Assembly: GCF_026196735.1 (NCBI RefSeq)
Contig: NZ_JAPHUF010000012.1
Coordinates: 1-64,000, forward strand
Origin: Sulfurimonas sp.
Lineage (GTDB): Bacteria > Campylobacterota > Campylobacteria > Campylobacterales > Sulfurimonadaceae
DNA: 64,000 bases
Direction: 5' to 3'
The notes beneath the pieces were generated by a model that made no database searches, was not told where the DNA came from, and saw nothing but the letters and a program-made list of their open reading frames with translations. Shown in pieces: positions 19,155 through 28,521 of the stretch; the first letter of the stretch is position 1; the number at the start of each line of letters is the position of its first letter. The translations under genes were made by a program, and so were the position numbers.

Positions 19155-20369
19155 ATGATACAAAAAATAAAAAAATATTCAACCACAAATACATTGGTGA
19201 TATTAGGAATTATCTTGGGTGTTTTATTTGGTAGTTTATTGCCGGAGTTAGCACTAAAACAACAAGTTATCGGACAGATGTTTATAAGCTTTTTAAAGAT
19301 GCTTGTTGTCCCGCTTGTCTTTTCTAGTATATATATTGCAATTATGGGACTAGGAAGCTTGGATGACTTAAAAACTATCGGTTTTAGAACAATAGGTTTG
19401 TACCTGCTTACCACAGCTTTAGCTGTATTTCTAGCTATTGCTGCTATGAATATCGTACCAATTGGTGAGCCGGTCTCATCTGAAGGTTTGGAGTATGCAA
19501 AGGCTTCAACAATAGCTCCATTTTCATTTCAGGCAATGATACTTAGTTTCATCCCTACAAATATTTTCAACTCACTAAGTGAGGGTTTGATGATGCAGAT
19601 TATTGTTTTTGCTATTTTGTTTGCAATAGCATCTATGCATATACATGTAGATAGACAAGAGTTGATGTTAAATTTTTTTACAGGCGTTACAAATGCTATG
19701 TTAATCATGGCTGAGTGGATTATTAAATTGACACCAATCGGCGTTTTTAGTCTTATCTCATATGTCGTCGCGGATCAGGGCATTGATGTAATTCTTGATT
19801 TATGGGAATATGTACTAATGGTTATTATCGTTCTTTTGCTTCACGCAGTTATAACCCTTCCTGCTGTTTTAGCTCTTTTTGGCAGAGTCAACCCTTTTAA
19901 GTATTTAAGCGATATCCGTGAAGCGCCAATCATGGCTTTTTCTACTGCTTCAAGTGCGGCAACATTACCTGTTTCTATGCGTATAGTCGAAGAGGTGGGC
20001 GGTGTTAGCAAAAAACATGCATCTTTTGTACTTCCATTAGGGGCTACTGTCTCTATGGATGGTACAGCGGCATATCTGACAATCGCAGTTTTGTATATAT
20101 CGCATTTAGCTGGAGTTGAGCTCAGTTTTATGGATCAAATGCTTTTAGGAGTTACAGTAGTTGCTCTTAGCGTCGGCGTAGCAGCATTGCCGAGCGCTTC
20201 TTTGGTAATGATGGTTGTTATTTTAAACCAGATAGGGCTTCCGGTTGAATATATCGCTTTGATAGTTGCAGTAGATAGAATTTTGGATATGGCAAGAACA
20301 TCACTAAATGTTACATCTGATTTGGTTGTTGTGAAAATTATTGACCAAATACAAAAATCTAAAAATTAA
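19155..20369 (+). CDS. Dicarboxylate/amino acid:cation symporter (DAACS family)
   Basis: 404 residues with about eight membrane spans and two re-entrant hairpins. The serine-rich hairpin (AFSTASSAATLPVS), the transmembrane 7-like motif (LPLGATVSMDGTA, where the family often has NMDGT), and the LNVTSDLVVVKI ending are typical of GltP/DctA carriers. It imports C4-dicarboxylates or acidic amino acids with H+ or Na+. It diverges from the SQR-like gene across 135 AT-rich bases with no clear operator. Confidence 0.92.
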   Translation: MIQKIKKYSTTNTLVILGIILGVLFGSLLPELALKQQVIGQMFISFLKMLVVPLVFSSIYIAIMGLGSLDDLKTIGFRTIGLYLLTTALAVFLAIAAMNIVPIGEPVSSEGLEYAKASTIAPFSFQAMILSFIPTNIFNSLSEGLMMQIIVFAILFAIASMHIHVDRQELMLNFFTGVTNAMLIMAEWIIKLTPIGVFSLISYVVADQGIDVILDLWEYVLMVIIVLLLHAVITLPAVLALFGRVNPFKYLSDIREAPIMAFSTASSAATLPVSMRIVEEVGGVSKKHASFVLPLGATVSMDGTAAYLTIAVLYISHLAGVELSFMDQMLLGVTVVALSVGVAALPSASLVMMVVILNQIGLPVEYIALIVAVDRILDMARTSLNVTSDLVVVKIIDQIQKSKN

Positions 20370-20410
20370 AATTATGTATAATGATTGTATAGATTTAAAT
20401 AAGGATAAAA

Positions 20411-21112
20411 ATGTATAAATATGTAGTAGTTGGATTTCTTATGTTGTTTAGCATGCAAGCAAGTGCTAGTGAGGCCTTGGATGCTTTTAAAAATAAAGAT
20501 TATGACAAAGCTTTTAAGTTATACGAGAAAAGTGCAAAAGATGGAGACTCTAAAGCTCAAAGTGCCTTGAGTTATCTATACGCAAATGGTTTAGGTACTA
20601 AAGCTGATCCAAAAAAAGCTGTTTTTTGGCTGGGAAAAGCAGCTGAGGGTTCTAACGCAACTGCCCAATATGATTTAGGAATGATGTATTTAAGTGGATA
20701 CAATGTAGAAAAAGACTCTAAAAAAGCTTTTGAGCTATTAACGAAATCTTCAGATGCAAATAATGCTAATGCGCAGTTTAATTTAGCCCTTATGTATTAT
20801 AACGGTGATGCAACCGACATGAATGTAACAAAGACAGCTGAATTGTTAGAAAGTGCAGCCAAGCAGGGGCATAAAAAAGCAGAGCAAAATATCGGCCGTA
20901 TATATATGAAGCTTATCAAGTTTGATAAAGCGGCTGAGTGGTTAGAAAAGAATGCTAAAGACGGTGATGTGAATGCCTATTATCTACTTGCAGAGGTATA
21001 TTGTGAATTAGAAAAATTTGATAAAGCGAAGTATTGGGCTCAAAAATCAATTGACAATGGCAACAAAGAAGCAGAGGCGCTTTATAAAAAGTACACTCTT
21101 GAGAAGTATTAA
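20411..21112 (+). CDS. Sel1-repeat exported protein
   Basis: 233 residues: a signal peptide (MYKYVVVGFLMLFSMQASA) followed by five to six Sel1/TPR-like repeats of about 36 residues (for example AQSALSYLYANGLGTKADPKKAVFWLGKAAEG and AQYDLGMMYLSGYNVEKDSKKAF). Such proteins are periplasmic scaffolds for protein contacts; the partner is unknown. Its last codons overlap the end of the convergent response-regulator gene by four bases. Confidence 0.85.
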   Translation: MYKYVVVGFLMLFSMQASASEALDAFKNKDYDKAFKLYEKSAKDGDSKAQSALSYLYANGLGTKADPKKAVFWLGKAAEGSNATAQYDLGMMYLSGYNVEKDSKKAFELLTKSSDANNANAQFNLALMYYNGDATDMNVTKTAELLESAAKQGHKKAEQNIGRIYMKLIKFDKAAEWLEKNAKDGDVNAYYLLAEVYCELEKFDKAKYWAQKSIDNGNKEAEALYKKYTLEKY

Positions 21113-21798
21113 ATAGGAACTACTTTATATCCAGAGCCGTATATATTATGGATTACTTCGTCTGGTATCTTAGTACGAAGTCGTTTCATAAGTGAGGTTA
21201 TGGAATGACTTGAAAATTCCTTCCCCTTTTTGTCTCCTTGCAGGTAGTCAAAAATTTCTCTTGCTGAGAAGCTGTGATTTGGCTTTGAAAAAAATAGTTT
21301 AAGCAGCAGATTCTCTTTATTTCTAAGCGGAATCTCTTTATTGTTTTGCATGAGTCTTTGCGTGTCTTTATCCCAATAAATAGTATCACTAACATAAATG
21401 CGCTTTTCTGTATCTCTAATTAAACATACAATATCTACCAATACTTTTTTTAAGGCATCATTTTTTATTGGTTTGATTAAATAGGTCTCAAGATGTAGTT
21501 TAACTGCTTGAAGAAGCTTATCTCGATCAGAATGAGCACTCATAACAATTATTTTTGTTTCATTATCATTTTCTCTAATTTTTGAAATCAGGCTTAGCCC
21601 ATCAAGATTAGGCATGTTTATGTCAGTCAATATAATATTTGGTCTCTTTTGTTGATAAATATCATATGCTCTCATTCCGCACGATGCCGTGTAGACTCTA
21701 TTGAAAAATATTTCCAAATACTCTTTTAGAGATTCAAGTAACTCTTCTTCATCTTCTGCCACTAAGATAGATATATCTCTTATTTTATCAATTTCCAT
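21109..21798 (-). CDS. Response regulator, OmpR-like, of the nir operon
   Basis: 229 residues: a receiver domain (about 8-125) with acidic pocket EDEE near 15-18, phosphoacceptor Asp59 (LTDINMPNLDG) and Lys in LIKPIK. A winged-helix C-terminal domain (about 140-229) has NKENLLLKLFF and SLMKRLRTKIPDEVIHNIYGSGYKV. The gene starts 11 bases inside the end of the kinase gene, so it is the kinase's partner. Both are the last genes of the cytochrome-nirJ-nirF-nirE operon and may control denitrification genes. Confidence 0.9.
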   Translation of the reverse strand: MEIDKIRDISILVAEDEEELLESLKEYLEIFFNRVYTASCGMRAYDIYQQKRPNIILTDINMPNLDGLSLISKIRENDNETKIIVMSAHSDRDKLLQAVKLHLETYLIKPIKNDALKKVLVDIVCLIRDTEKRIYVSDTIYWDKDTQRLMQNNKEIPLRNKENLLLKLFFSKPNHSFSAREIFDYLQGDKKGKEFSSHSITSLMKRLRTKIPDEVIHNIYGSGYKVVPI

Positions 21799-23293
21799 GT
21801 TTCAACTTTATTATAAATTCAGCCCCGTCATTGCTGTTTCTTGCACTTAATGAGCCATGCATATGGTCTTCAATAATCATTTTAGCTATATGCAGGCCCA
21901 GCCCTGTTCCCATCGCTTGATGTTTAGTAGTAAAATAGGGGTCAAATATTTTACTTAGATTTTCTTTTTTTATCCCGCCACAGTTATCGGCTATTGTAAG
22001 AGTTGTATAGTTTTCATCTGTAAGCAAGGATATGGTTATATTTGTATCGGATAAATTTTTGCTGTTGACGATGTCGTTTATATTTGATAATATTGAAACG
22101 AGAGCTTGTACAAATTCATTCATCAGACCATATATTTTAATATCAGAATCTACAAAAAGGTTGATTTTTATTTTTTCATTTGATGATACATTTAATATAT
22201 CTATTGCTTTTTGTATTGCTGTTTGAACTTCAAAATAAGAACTTCCCTTATTTGGTTTATAGTAGTTCATGAAGTCTTCAATGGTATCTGACATGTATGC
22301 TATGCGCTGTTCCATTTTTTCTAGCTTATCGGCAATTTCTTCTTTGTTTAGTAAGCCAATACTGTTTTTTTCTTTGAGTATGCCTACTGTAGAATTTATG
22401 ATTGCTAAGGGCTGACGCCATTGATGAGCTATATTGCCAATCATCTCTCCTATTTCAACCCTTTTTGATTGCTCTAGTAGTTGTAAATCACGCTCTTTGA
22501 TAGTTTTTTCTTTATCTTGAAGCTCTTTGATTGTGTTCATTAGCTCAAGATTGTATTTTTCATCTATATATAATCCACAATCAAGATTTTTCATGTTGTT
22601 GATTAGATTTTTTATATATTGTTTTTCTATTATAGAGCCATGTTGAGGAGCTATTAAGTTTATATCCAGTTTTTCAATTTTTCCCAGTGCATAGTTGAAA
22701 ATATCTTTACTTGGCATATATTCTTGATGAAATTGCTTAGCTTTGTCAAAGTAACTCTCATCTGCATAAAACTCCCATGATTCTTCTATGCCGCCAAAAA
22801 TATCACCAGAAAACAGTAGTTTATTATTAGGTTCATAACTTACAAATGCACCAGGCGAATGACAATATGGGGTAGTGTAAAAATCAAGTTGTAAACCAGA
22901 AGAAGTTATTAGTTGATTGTCATGTTTATCTATCTCATAGTAGTTTGAAGTAACTAAATAGTGTTTAATCAATAGAGACATTCTTGAGTGCGTGACTATG
23001 AGTAGGTCGTCTCTATTTATCAGTTTTTCTATCTCTGGAACTGCTGCGGCTAAATCAGGGTCTTGATGGTGCAGAATAATATATTTTATATCTTTTATAT
23101 CGATAATGCTTTTTACTTTTCTAACAGTTTCATCAAACTCTATCATAGAGCCTGGATCTATAAGAATAGACTCATTTGCATTTTTTATTAAGTAGGGATG
23201 ACACTGAAAGGGGTCATCTTTTAGATGCATGCCAACCCAATATACATTGGGTGCTATTTGTACAGCTTGCGTAGTATCTTGTTTTTTAGGCAT
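21788..23293 (-). CDS. Histidine kinase with N-terminal ODP/metallo-beta-lactamase di-iron sensor domain
   Basis: 501 residues. Residues 1-245 are a metallo-beta-lactamase fold of the flavodiiron/ODP type, with metal ligands in order: HHQDPD (75-80), His145 (YCHSPGAF), Asp164 (FSGDIFGG) and His218 (PQHGS). A coiled coil (about 248-285) leads to the H-box His290 (IGNIAHQWRQPL) and an ATPase domain (about 385-500, DNCGGI and GTGLGLHIAK). There is no membrane span, so the sensor is cytoplasmic. ODP di-iron domains bind O2, and flavodiiron relatives reduce O2 or NO; the nir context suggests it senses one of these. It overlaps nirE by eight bases. Confidence 0.88.
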   Translation of the reverse strand: MPKKQDTTQAVQIAPNVYWVGMHLKDDPFQCHPYLIKNANESILIDPGSMIEFDETVRKVKSIIDIKDIKYIILHHQDPDLAAAVPEIEKLINRDDLLIVTHSRMSLLIKHYLVTSNYYEIDKHDNQLITSSGLQLDFYTTPYCHSPGAFVSYEPNNKLLFSGDIFGGIEESWEFYADESYFDKAKQFHQEYMPSKDIFNYALGKIEKLDINLIAPQHGSIIEKQYIKNLINNMKNLDCGLYIDEKYNLELMNTIKELQDKEKTIKERDLQLLEQSKRVEIGEMIGNIAHQWRQPLAIINSTVGILKEKNSIGLLNKEEIADKLEKMEQRIAYMSDTIEDFMNYYKPNKGSSYFEVQTAIQKAIDILNVSSNEKIKINLFVDSDIKIYGLMNEFVQALVSILSNINDIVNSKNLSDTNITISLLTDENYTTLTIADNCGGIKKENLSKIFDPYFTTKHQAMGTGLGLHIAKMIIEDHMHGSLSARNSNDGAEFIIKLKHGN

Positions 23294-24026
23294 TTTCCCC
23301 GAACCATTTTAGTTGTTCTCTAAGTAGAACCACTTTTCCAACAACTATAAGAGCGGGAGTTGGAACATCTTTGGTTTTTTCAACTATGTTTTCTAGAGTT
23401 CCAACCACAACGCTTTGGTCTTTAGTTGTTCCTTTTGAGATAACGGCTACGGGATAATCTCTTGCTTTTCCTATTTCCATAAGTTTGTTACTTATTTTAG
23501 AGATGTTATGCAGACCCATTAAAAATACTATAGTGTCGTCAGTTTTAAAAGTGTCCCAAGGAATTTGAGATACTTTTTTATTTGGTGACTCATGACCGGT
23601 TACAACACGAAATGAAACTGCAACACCACGATGTGTTACTGGTATTCCTGCATAAGCTGGACCACTGATAGCAGAAGTGATGCCGGGAATGATGTCAAAT
23701 TTTATACCTCTTTCAAGAAGATAGATAGCCTCTTCTCCACCGCGGCCAAATACAAAAGGGTCACCGCCTTTTAAGCGAACAACATTTTCATATTTTAATG
23801 CATTTTGATAGATAACTTCGTTTATGTCATCTTGAGGCATGATATGTCTACCATCCTCTTTGCCAACATAAACAAATTCGCATCCGCTTTTTGCTTCTTC
23901 TAAAATTTCCGGATTAGCAAGGCGGTCATAGATGATTACATCTGCTTCTTTTACAACACGAAGAGCCTTGACTGTCATTAACTCAATATCACCAGGACCT
24001 GCGCCTGTTAAATAAACTCTACCCAT
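23286..24026 (-). CDS. nirE: Uroporphyrinogen-III C-methyltransferase
   Basis: 246 residues, single-domain SUMT that uses SAM to methylate uroporphyrinogen III at C2 and C7, giving precorrin-2. Motifs: VYLTGAGPGDIELMT near the N-terminus, VRLKGGDPFVFGRGGEE in the middle, and the PGITSAISGPAYAGIPVTHR loop. Placed between nirF and the kinase gene with one-base and eight-base overlaps, it most likely supplies precursor for haem d1 of NirS, but it could also serve sirohaem. The next steps (oxidation, ferrochelation, decarboxylation) are encoded at 35.5-37.2 kb. Confidence 0.92.
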   Translation of the reverse strand: MGRVYLTGAGPGDIELMTVKALRVVKEADVIIYDRLANPEILEEAKSGCEFVYVGKEDGRHIMPQDDINEVIYQNALKYENVVRLKGGDPFVFGRGGEEAIYLLERGIKFDIIPGITSAISGPAYAGIPVTHRGVAVSFRVVTGHESPNKKVSQIPWDTFKTDDTIVFLMGLHNISKISNKLMEIGKARDYPVAVISKGTTKDQSVVVGTLENIVEKTKDVPTPALIVVGKVVLLREQLKWFGENA

Positions 24027-25159
24027 TACTTTGCCTCTTCATAAATAAATATTCCTGACGGTTTTTTGATATTAAACATCTCACGAGAGAGATACCACTC
24101 TTTTGTATTAATTACCGCGACTTTATTAGTATCGTTTACAGATACATAAAGATTTGGTCTGATATTTGACCATCTGACATGTAGAACTTTTCCATCAAAT
24201 TCAAATCTTTTAATAATTTCTAATGTTTTAGTATCTATTATCTGAATTACCGGAAATTTATCGCCGCTAAAAGTTACAGCCATATATTTTTTATCAGGCG
24301 AAAGTGCAGTAAAAACTGGAAGTCCCTCTGTTTCAATGTTTTTAACAAATTTAAAATCAGATGTATATACCAAAACCTTATTGTTTCCAACCGCCGGAAT
24401 AAACACATTACCGTCACTTATGCTCCAAAAACCAAAATGTGGAACTTTTAAAACAGGTTTTCTGTCATCAAGTAAAATGTCTATTTTTGAGTATGTCATG
24501 GTGTCTAGATCTACAACTCCATAAAAATCACTCTTAAAAAATCCAGTTATAAAGTGGTTGTTTTTAATCATTGCATCAAAAGGCATGACTCCAACATTTT
24601 CAAACTCTTTGTGTATTACAAAGTTTGGAAGACCTTTACCACCGTTTTTGTCTTTTAAAACAGTGATTTTATCATTGTTCATTTGTGAAAAGATTAGGTA
24701 ATCTTTATAGATTTTAATTCCGACATTTTTAGAGCCGGTCTCAAACGATTGAAGAGGGTTTAAATCTCGGTCCAAGATATCTACACTTTTTTTAGCATAG
24801 TTGGCAACCGCAAGATAGTTTTTATTTATCGTAAATCCAATAGCACTCTCGCTTGTCTTTCGCTCTTTTAAGATTTTTTCACTTGAAGGGTCAAACTTAA
24901 TAACATATCCATCGCGAGAGATAACATAGCCATCTTTTCCTTCAAACTTAACAACACCATGGTTCATATTATGCATACCCGGTATCCGGCTTCTAGTCAT
25001 ACCTTGTTCTATAACAGCAAGAGAACTGTTCTCTCGTTCTACAACAAATATTTTTTCATTTGTATTTAGCATAGCAAAGATAGGATTTACCCCCTTTGCC
25101 TGAGCACTTATAAAAACTGATGCGACTAAAGAAGCCCCTACTAATATTTTGTTAATCAT
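24026..25159 (-). CDS. nirF: Haem d1 biosynthesis protein NirF
   Basis: 377 residues with a signal peptide (MINKILVGASLVASVFISAQA) and an eight-bladed beta-propeller like the d1 domain of NirS. Blade-type repeats include SPDKKYMAVTFSGDKFPVIQIIDTKTLEIIKRF. NirF acts in the periplasm at a late step of haem d1 formation, handling dihydro-haem d1 or its precursor. It lies two bases after nirJ and overlaps nirE by one base. NirN, a related propeller, is not present in this window. Confidence 0.92.
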   Translation of the reverse strand: MINKILVGASLVASVFISAQAKGVNPIFAMLNTNEKIFVVERENSSLAVIEQGMTRSRIPGMHNMNHGVVKFEGKDGYVISRDGYVIKFDPSSEKILKERKTSESAIGFTINKNYLAVANYAKKSVDILDRDLNPLQSFETGSKNVGIKIYKDYLIFSQMNNDKITVLKDKNGGKGLPNFVIHKEFENVGVMPFDAMIKNNHFITGFFKSDFYGVVDLDTMTYSKIDILLDDRKPVLKVPHFGFWSISDGNVFIPAVGNNKVLVYTSDFKFVKNIETEGLPVFTALSPDKKYMAVTFSGDKFPVIQIIDTKTLEIIKRFEFDGKVLHVRWSNIRPNLYVSVNDTNKVAVINTKEWYLSREMFNIKKPSGIFIYEEAK

Positions 25160-25161
25160 AA

Positions 25162-26283
25162 TTAATTTTTCCTTCTTTCATCTTCTGTTAAATAACATGA
25201 TGGATCTTCACTCCATAAATCACCTGTGATAGCATAAGCACGAGCACGCGAACCACCATTACAGATATCAAGTTGCTCGCAATCTGCACATATACCACTT
25301 ATTTGTTTCCTAGGATGAATGCGTAGTTGGTCTAGCAGTTCCCCTTGTTGCCATATATCGCCAAAATCTTCTTCTATAATATTTCCAACTGTAAGCGGGA
25401 AGAAAGGGTCGGGTCTTACATCACCTTCACTATTAATATTTAATAATTTGCGTCCAGCACTATTGCCACCCCAAGTTACAAGTCTTTTTCGCATAGCCTC
25501 TTTAAGCTCGGGATACCTTTTGCCAAACTCATTTAAGAGTAAAATTGCATCCATCTCCATATTTCCTGTTACTATCTCTATATCTCTACCGGTATCGTAA
25601 TACTCAAATGCTTTTTTGATTATGAATTCAACTGATTTTCTTCTTTGTTCTTTTGTCAAGTCCATTTTAAGATTATCCAGACCGCGTCCAGAGTATACAA
25701 GATGTGAGATATATATTTTTGGAATATTTTCTTTTTCAGCTAAATCAAAAATATACTCCAGCGAGTTGATTGTATCTTTAGTAATTGTAAAACGGATACC
25801 AACCTTTGCTCCGGTTGCGTTTGCAAGCTGTACAGCCTTAAGAGTCTCTTTAAATGCACCTTTTAAACCACGGAAGTAATCATGAGTAGGTTCATCACCA
25901 TCAATGCTGACACCGACATAGTTAAAAGTATCTACGATTCTTTGTACATTGCCTTTTGTAAAGTAAAGACCATTACTTGAAAGATAAGTTATGATTCCAT
26001 TTTCCTTACAAAAATCTGCAATCTCAAACAGATCTTTTCTAGTTAGAGGCTCTCCGCCTGAAAAAATGATAAACTTAACACCATTTTCTTTCATCTGTAA
26101 AATTGTTTTTTTAATTTGCGGCGTTGTAAGTGTGTCAACTTCATCTAAAGTTGATTTTGAGTAACAGTGAAGACATGAAAGATTACAACGATTTGTAAAG
26201 TTCCAAATAGCAATAGAGCCATTTAAAATTCTCTCCGGTTTATTTTCTACCACCGAAGATATTAAATTTGATAGCCTGAACAT
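25162..26283 (-). CDS. nirJ: Radical SAM haem d1 protein NirJ
   Basis: 373 residues. The radical SAM cluster motif CX3CX2C is in TNRCNLSCLHCYSK (about 33-41), followed by FSGGEPL. A SPASM-like auxiliary cluster region is at the C-terminus (ICADCEQLDICNGGSRARAY and a late Cys in SEDPSC). NirJ removes propionate side chains from the didecarbosirohaem precursor during haem d1 synthesis. It overlaps the preceding cytochrome gene by one base. Confidence 0.93.
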   Translation of the reverse strand: MFRLSNLISSVVENKPERILNGSIAIWNFTNRCNLSCLHCYSKSTLDEVDTLTTPQIKKTILQMKENGVKFIIFSGGEPLTRKDLFEIADFCKENGIITYLSSNGLYFTKGNVQRIVDTFNYVGVSIDGDEPTHDYFRGLKGAFKETLKAVQLANATGAKVGIRFTITKDTINSLEYIFDLAEKENIPKIYISHLVYSGRGLDNLKMDLTKEQRRKSVEFIIKKAFEYYDTGRDIEIVTGNMEMDAILLLNEFGKRYPELKEAMRKRLVTWGGNSAGRKLLNINSEGDVRPDPFFPLTVGNIIEEDFGDIWQQGELLDQLRIHPRKQISGICADCEQLDICNGGSRARAYAITGDLWSEDPSCYLTEDERRKN

Positions 26284-26591
26284 TATTTACCTTTAAATGA
26301 GAGCACATATTTTGCAACTGCTTCTCTTTGTGCTTGCGTAGTTTCTACTTTTGTCATAACTGTTCGTTTATAGCCAAATGCCTTGTACATAGATTCCGGA
26401 TCTATTATATACGCTTGTATCTCTTCGTAAGAGCGTTTAGATGCAATCTCACTAAATGAAGGGCCGAATGCTTCTGCTGTTTGATGATGACATCCCCAAC
26501 AATAAGTTTCAAAAACTTTTTTGCCATCCGTTTGAGATGAGTAAAGTAATGAACAAAGGAGGATAGTCGCTGTAAAATATCTATTTAACAT
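26283..26591 (-). CDS. Small c-type cytochrome (NirC-like)
   Basis: 102 residues: a signal peptide (MLNRYFTATILLCSLLYSSQT), a haem motif CWGCH, and a likely axial methionine in YKRTVMTKV or DPESMYKAF. Size and position at the head of the haem d1 operon match NirC, an electron donor to NirS or a factor in its maturation. The symbol is left blank because small cytochromes are hard to tell apart. 233 noncoding bases separate it from nirS upstream, so it heads a separate transcript. Confidence 0.8.
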   Translation of the reverse strand: MLNRYFTATILLCSLLYSSQTDGKKVFETYCWGCHHQTAEAFGPSFSEIASKRSYEEIQAYIIDPESMYKAFGYKRTVMTKVETTQAQREAVAKYVLSFKGK

Positions 26592-26796
26592 GTTTTCTCT
26601 TTTATTTAAAATATTATTCTAACCAATAAGCTTGAATTACAGCTTATAGATAAGTTAGATTTTTAATTAACCGTTATTATATATTAATATGCTTAATTAA
26701 AATAATTATATGTTAATAGAGTGAGTAAAACCTTGTTTTGTGTCAAGATTTTGTCAATTTTAAAGTTTATGGGAGTTTAAGTAGGGTAAAAGTAGG

Positions 26797-26818
26797 TTTC
26801 TCTCCCGAAGGAGAGAAG
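26797..26818 (-). terminator. UUCG hairpin after nirS
   Basis: On the minus strand TCTCTCC-TTCG-GGAGAGA (26799-26816), extended by one T-A pair and a G-U pair, forms a stable stem with a UUCG tetraloop six bases after the nirS stop. There is no T-run, so it may end transcription weakly or protect the 3' end of the nirS mRNA. Confidence 0.6.
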
Positions 26819-26824
26819 AAAGGG

Positions 26825-28462
26825 TTATGCACCCGGAATAGTTTGTCTGTGCTCGATAGAATAAGTAAAAGTAGGAGTTGTTAAACCAGTGATGTATTTA
26901 ACAAATTTACCTGTTTTAGACTCATATATACCAATACGACCTGCATTCCACTCAGAAATCATAGTCCAATAACCATGGTTAGCTGGCTCAGCGTGTAAAA
27001 TACGAGGAACAATTGCATTACCATCAGCATCTTTTACAGTTGGAACTTTCCATTTGTATAAGATTTTGTGAGTTACTGGATCAATAACTGTACCTTGAGT
27101 TGTACCAACAGTGATAATTCTATCAACTTCTAAACGCTCTTTATTGATTAAGTGAACTTGATTCCAAACATCACTTGATCCAAGTACATTATCTGCCCAT
27201 AAGAATGGAGTATGCTCAGATGTACCAATGAATAGACCACCACCACCGATTGGAATTTGACGGATAACATCAAAGTTATCATCCCAAATTGTTACTTGAC
27301 CTAGGTTCATGTTAACAGTAGCACCTAGTTGAGAATTCAACTGATGGTTATACCAAGAAGAACCTTGACCTGGGTGTGGCTTAGATGAAGGACCAGTGTA
27401 GATTTTAGTAACTAAAGATTTAGTTTTAAAGTCAACTACACCAACAACATCAGAACCTTGAGATGCGATAAATAAGTATCTACCAATCTCTTTACCTTCA
27501 TTTAAGAAACCATCGTGAAGGATGTCACCAATATTTGGAATATCACCAACGATTGGGAAACCTGGTTTAGAGTAATCTATAATATAAACGTGACCACCAT
27601 CTTTAAGTGCAAATGCAATGTACGGACCATATGGCGTATCAAAGATACCTGCAACACGAGATGAACCGATGTCACCATTTGGTTTAATTACACTTGATGT
27701 TGGATAAACTTTCAACGGCTCAAGAGTCATTGCGTCCATTAGGATTGCTCCACCCGGTACATAGTTACCAGCCATTAGGTATTTACCATCTGGAGATACC
27801 GCTAGACCACGAGAATCACTACCAACTTGAACTTCAGCAATTTTTTGTTGACCCGGTGTATTTAGGTCGAACATTGTTACTAGACCTGAACGAGAGATAG
27901 AGTAAGCATAACGAGGCTGACGCTTGTTAGTCACTGTTACATGAACAGCAAAACCAGCTGGGTGCTTAGATAAAATTTTACCATTTGTACCATCAACGAA
28001 TGCAACACGCTCAGCATCACGCTCTGTTATGAAACAGATATCTGTAACTTTCTTAACATCTGCAGCTTGTGGATATTTTTTGTAAAATGCCATTCTGTCA
28101 TTAAGAGTTTTCCAACCAGCTTTAACTGTATCAAGAGTTAAGACAGCCATCTTTTTACCTTTAAAATGTTGAATATAATCAACCATCTTATCAGCATCAT
28201 CTTTAGTAAATGAAGCTTTAAATGATGGCATTGCAGTACCTGCTATACCATTCATAATAGCCTCTGAAAGAACATAAGCATTTTTCTTAGCAGTAACTGC
28301 CGGTCTTAAATCAGAACCAACACCACCCTCTAAGTTAGGACCGTGACAACCTTGACACTCTTTCTCAAATACTTTTTCAACATCCATATTAGATGCTCCA
28401 AATAGACCCGAACTAACAACTGCCATAGCAGCTACTGACATAACTAATTTATTTAATCTCAT
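26825..28462 (-). CDS. nirS: Cytochrome cd1 nitrite reductase
   Basis: 545 residues from the ATG at 28460-28462, preceded by AGAAGGAGA; the longer open frame upstream is not coding. A signal peptide (MRLNKLVMSVAAMAVVSSGLFG) leads to the c-haem domain with CQGCH and Met in GTAMPSF. The d1 propeller has the axial His in AGFAVHV and active-site His candidates in KPHPGQGSSWYNHQ and HAEPANHGYW. It reduces nitrite to NO in the periplasm. It lies 59 bases after a 53-residue gene, downstream of norCB, with UUCG hairpins on both sides. Confidence 0.96.
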   Translation of the reverse strand: MRLNKLVMSVAAMAVVSSGLFGASNMDVEKVFEKECQGCHGPNLEGGVGSDLRPAVTAKKNAYVLSEAIMNGIAGTAMPSFKASFTKDDADKMVDYIQHFKGKKMAVLTLDTVKAGWKTLNDRMAFYKKYPQAADVKKVTDICFITERDAERVAFVDGTNGKILSKHPAGFAVHVTVTNKRQPRYAYSISRSGLVTMFDLNTPGQQKIAEVQVGSDSRGLAVSPDGKYLMAGNYVPGGAILMDAMTLEPLKVYPTSSVIKPNGDIGSSRVAGIFDTPYGPYIAFALKDGGHVYIIDYSKPGFPIVGDIPNIGDILHDGFLNEGKEIGRYLFIASQGSDVVGVVDFKTKSLVTKIYTGPSSKPHPGQGSSWYNHQLNSQLGATVNMNLGQVTIWDDNFDVIRQIPIGGGGLFIGTSEHTPFLWADNVLGSSDVWNQVHLINKERLEVDRIITVGTTQGTVIDPVTHKILYKWKVPTVKDADGNAIVPRILHAEPANHGYWTMISEWNAGRIGIYESKTGKFVKYITGLTTPTFTYSIEHRQTIPGA

Positions 28463-28490
28463 TTTATTTCTCCTTCTAAAATTTGATAAA

Positions 28491-28508
28491 GCAGGCCCGA
28501 AGGCCCGC
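28491..28508 (-). other. UUCG hairpin in the leader of nirS
   Basis: The minus strand reads GCGGGCC-TTCG-GGCCTGC, a seven-pair stem with one G-U and a UUCG loop. It is 28 bases upstream of the nirS ATG and just before its ribosome-binding site. Without a T-run it is more likely an mRNA processing or stability element, or an attenuator, than a full terminator. Confidence 0.6.
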
Positions 28509-28521
28509 AACAATGAACGCC

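Noticed and set aside
26733-26746. TTGTTTTGTGTCAA as a third FNR-type box before the nirC-like gene
   Set aside because: One half-site is broken and no well-placed -10 is seen on the minus strand; the site may still be weak, but the sequence does not support a call.
27694-27900. Plus-strand open frame inside nirS
   Set aside because: Shadow of the conserved d1 propeller coding sequence.
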